From a virus: a stretch of DNA of 23,831 nucleotides. Positions 22,169-23,831 of this stretch are shown here, one piece after another (position 1 is the first letter of the stretch; each line of letters begins with the position of its first letter). The stretch spans positions 1-23,831 of IMG/VR virus record IMGVR_UViG_3300007735_000508; one strand, given 5' to 3'. The notes under the pieces are model-generated. The model saw nothing but the letters and a program-made list of their open reading frames with translations, searched no databases and was not told the DNA's origin. Made by a program: the position numbers and the translations under genes.

Positions 22169-23179
22169 ATGGCAAAATCTGATTTGCTAAAACAAGCTAT
22201 TGCTGATGCACGTGCTGTAAAAGAGACCGCATTAGCAAACGCAAAAATTGCCTTACAAGAAGCTTTTGCTCCACGTCTTGAAAGAATGTTAGCTACTGAG
22301 CTATCAAATGAAATGGAAGACGATGAGGAATTGCCAGCAGAAGAACCAGCATTAGATGATGCAGGTGCTGATATGCCGGCAGATGACACAATGGGAGCTG
22401 AAGATGATTTAGGTGGGCCAGAAGACGTTGGTGATTTATCAATCGATGTTGATGGTGACGGAGAATTCGATGAATTCGATATCATGTCTCCAGAAGAAGG
22501 TGGTGCACCTGAGGGTGAAGAAGAAATGCCAGCATCTGATGAAGATTTAGAAGGTGAGTACAACGAAGATTTGAATCTTGAAGCAATTATTCGTGAATTA
22601 GAAGAAGATCTAAACGAAGAAGCAGAAGATGAAGAAGAGGCAGAAGAACCTACGACAGAAGGATATGATATGCCAAAAGATGATGATCTTTCAGAAGACT
22701 TTAACATCGATGAAATCATTGAATCTATTCTTCGCGAGGAAGAAGAGGAAGAAGAGCTAGAAGAAGGACGTGATGAAGGTCATGAAGGAACTAATGGCGA
22801 TGAACTTAAGTTAGCAAACGAGCAACTTGAAGAAGCATACAAAACGGTTCGTGAATTGAAAAAAATCATCAACGAAGTAAATCTTCTAAATGCAAAACTT
22901 CTTTACACAAACAAATTGTTCCGCAATTTTGAGTTGTCAGAAGGTCAAAAAATGAAAGTGATTGAAGGATTTGATCGTGCTGGTAACACAAGAGAAGTAA
23001 AATTAGTATTTAGTACATTGGCTGAATCATTCAATCGCCCTGCTAAAAAACGTGTAGTTAAAGAGTCATATGCATCTAAACCAGCTGCATCAACTGCTCC
23101 TAAAAAAGAAACTACTCAAGTATTAAGCGAAGGATTTGAATTAGCTAATCGTTGGAAAAAATTAGCAGGATTGCTATAA
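22169..23179 (+). CDS. 22: Prohead scaffolding core protein, T4 gp22-like
   Basis: This 336-residue protein is the main internal scaffold around which the capsid forms and which the gp21 protease degrades. Its first 45 residues (LLKQAIADARAVKETALANA) are typical of T4-like gp22. A very acidic middle (about 50-205) with long Glu/Asp runs follows, then a helical segment (KLANEQLEEAYKTVRELKK) and the C-terminal NRWKKLAGLL. Position directly before gp23 matches T4. Residues 93-104 (DVDGDGEFDEFD) fit an EF-hand-type calcium loop, which may be chance in such acidic sequence. A strong Shine-Dalgarno, a hairpin leader and an ATATTTAT box precede it. A long minus-strand ORF here is a shadow of the acidic codons. 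Confidence 0.93.
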   Translation: MAKSDLLKQAIADARAVKETALANAKIALQEAFAPRLERMLATELSNEMEDDEELPAEEPALDDAGADMPADDTMGAEDDLGGPEDVGDLSIDVDGDGEFDEFDIMSPEEGGAPEGEEEMPASDEDLEGEYNEDLNLEAIIRELEEDLNEEAEDEEEAEEPTTEGYDMPKDDDLSEDFNIDEIIESILREEEEEEELEEGRDEGHEGTNGDELKLANEQLEEAYKTVRELKKIINEVNLLNAKLLYTNKLFRNFELSEGQKMKVIEGFDRAGNTREVKLVFSTLAESFNRPAKKRVVKESYASKPAASTAPKKETTQVLSEGFELANRWKKLAGLL

Positions 23180-23185
23180 CAAAGA

Positions 23186-23191
23186 AAAGGA
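23186..23191 (+). promoter_or_regulatory. Weak Shine-Dalgarno (AAAGGA) of gp23
   Basis: AAAGGA ends 8 bases before the gp23 ATG at 23200, in a purine-only stretch between gp22 and gp23. It supports the chosen start. Confidence 0.6.
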
Positions 23192-23199
23192 AAAAAGAA

Positions 23200-23831
23200 A
23201 TGGATATTTCGAATTTATTGAGTACAAACGATTTCAACCAAAGAAACGCAGCAAAAGCTATCGTGAACAAATGGGAGAAAACAGGTTTGTTAGAGGGTCT
23301 TCGTACCGAGACTGAAAAAGCAGGTATGGCGCAATTGCTTGAAAATCAAGCACGTCAATTAGTAAAAGAAGCAACTTCAACTGGTATAACTGCTGGATCT
23401 GAAGAATGGAATGGTGTAGCTCTTCCATTGGTACGTCGTATCTTTGCTGAGTTTGCTGCAAAAGAATTTGTATCAGTTCAACCAATGAACTTGCCATCAG
23501 GTCTAATTTTCTACTTAGACTTTAAATATGGTACAGCTCAACCTGGATTTGATAACGATAACAACTTAAGATCTGGCGATCCATTTAGTTCTCCAAATGC
23601 AGATGATTCATTATTCGGTGTTACTACTACAGGTAATGATCCATCAGGAGGTCTTTATGGTGCAGGTCGTTTCGGATATTCAATCAATGATACATCATCT
23701 GCAGTTACTGCAGTTACTGGTTCAACGCCAACTGTAGCACAAGTAAATGGCGATTCTGCATACTCAGGATCAACACAATGGAGAATGGTAACTGTTAATG
23801 TTCCTACAAATGCTGATTTGTATGCAGTTAG
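23200..23831 (+). CDS. 23: Major capsid protein, T4 gp23-like (3' end outside the window)
   Basis: The window ends inside this gene; the first 210 codons are visible. The N-terminal propeptide has NKWEKTGLLEGL and LLENQ, matching the T4 gp23 propeptide pattern NKW...LLEG and ENQ. The body begins with LPLVRRIFAEF, VSVQPMNLPSGLIFYLDFKYG, the most conserved gp23 stretch. The tripeptides L30-L31-E32 and L46-L47-E48 fit the (L/I)-x-E rule for cleavage by gp21. The start at 23200 follows gp22's stop by 20 bases and is preceded by AAAGGA. The gene forms the hexamers of the capsid; no gp24 vertex paralogue is seen here. Confidence 0.95.
   Translation, partial: MDISNLLSTNDFNQRNAAKAIVNKWEKTGLLEGLRTETEKAGMAQLLENQARQLVKEATSTGITAGSEEWNGVALPLVRRIFAEFAAKEFVSVQPMNLPSGLIFYLDFKYGTAQPGFDNDNNLRSGDPFSSPNADDSLFGVTTTGNDPSGGLYGAGRFGYSINDTSSAVTAVTGSTPTVAQVNGDSAYSGSTQWRMVTVNVPTNADLYAV

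Noticed and set aside
22126-22719. Minus-strand ORF of 197 codons, Ser-rich
   Set aside because: It lies opposite the acidic Glu/Asp repeats of gp22, whose GAA/GAT codons read as Ser/Phe on the other strand; no start signal or family features.
1-23831. CRISPR array, insertion sequence, integrase or attachment site
   Set aside because: No regularly spaced identical repeats of CRISPR size, no transposase or integrase motifs and no terminal inverted repeats were seen; the phage looks strictly virulent in this window.

Overview
The window is a dense, single-strand (all +), AT-rich piece of a T4-like myovirus genome. It encodes 21 recognisable protein genes, with only two gaps above 100 bases (1646-1837 and 21959-22168). 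The virion-assembly genes are clear T4 relatives in T4 order: large terminase (gp17), portal (gp20), prohead protease (gp21), scaffold core (gp22) and the start of the major capsid gene (gp23, cut by the window end). A Bacteroidota host, probably of flavobacterial type, is likely. Most genes lack a Shine-Dalgarno sequence and have A-rich leaders. A small secreted protein has a signal peptide ending in SYGQ. The phage-encoded ribosomal protein bS21 has the KPSV/KASYIQ signature I associate with Bacteroidota bS21.

Layout. 8-1645: an unknown MORN-containing protein and a T7 endonuclease I-type Holliday junction resolvase. 1646-1837: a gap with nested inverted repeats, possibly a structured RNA. 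1838-5913: a TOPRIM primase with a degenerate zinc finger, overlapping a single-chain fusion of the Mre11-like (gp47) and Rad50-like (gp46) recombination subunits. 5941-10347: a long tail-fibre protein and a small adhesin. 10374-12872: a large two-domain enzyme, an HxGH-type nucleotidyltransferase joined to a lysine-adenylating polynucleotide ligase. 12904-15047: a charged Pro/Ala-rich protein, a zinc-motif protein and two small membrane proteins. 15051-18518: terminase and portal. 18561-21958: five small or medium genes around the gp21 protease, ending with phage bS21 and a strong UUCG-loop terminator. 22060-23831: a structured leader, gp22 and gp23.

Regulation. The octamer ATATTTAT, usually followed by an A-rich run ending in AAAGAA, lies in the gap before six transcription-unit starts (before 5941, 10374, 12904, 16680, 18561 and 22169). 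By eye it occurs nowhere else on this strand. It is the reverse complement of the T4 late box TATAAATA extended by one base, and is a good candidate for this phage's late promoter element. The gp22 gene has a textbook AAGGAG and gp21 and gp23 have weaker ones, while most other genes have none. Combined with the phage bS21 this suggests a link between ribosome modification and selective translation of head genes (inference).

The most interesting points are the bS21/Shine-Dalgarno relationship, the nucleotidyltransferase-ligase fusion next to tail-fibre genes, the fused gp47-gp46 nuclease, and the recurrent ATATTTAT element.
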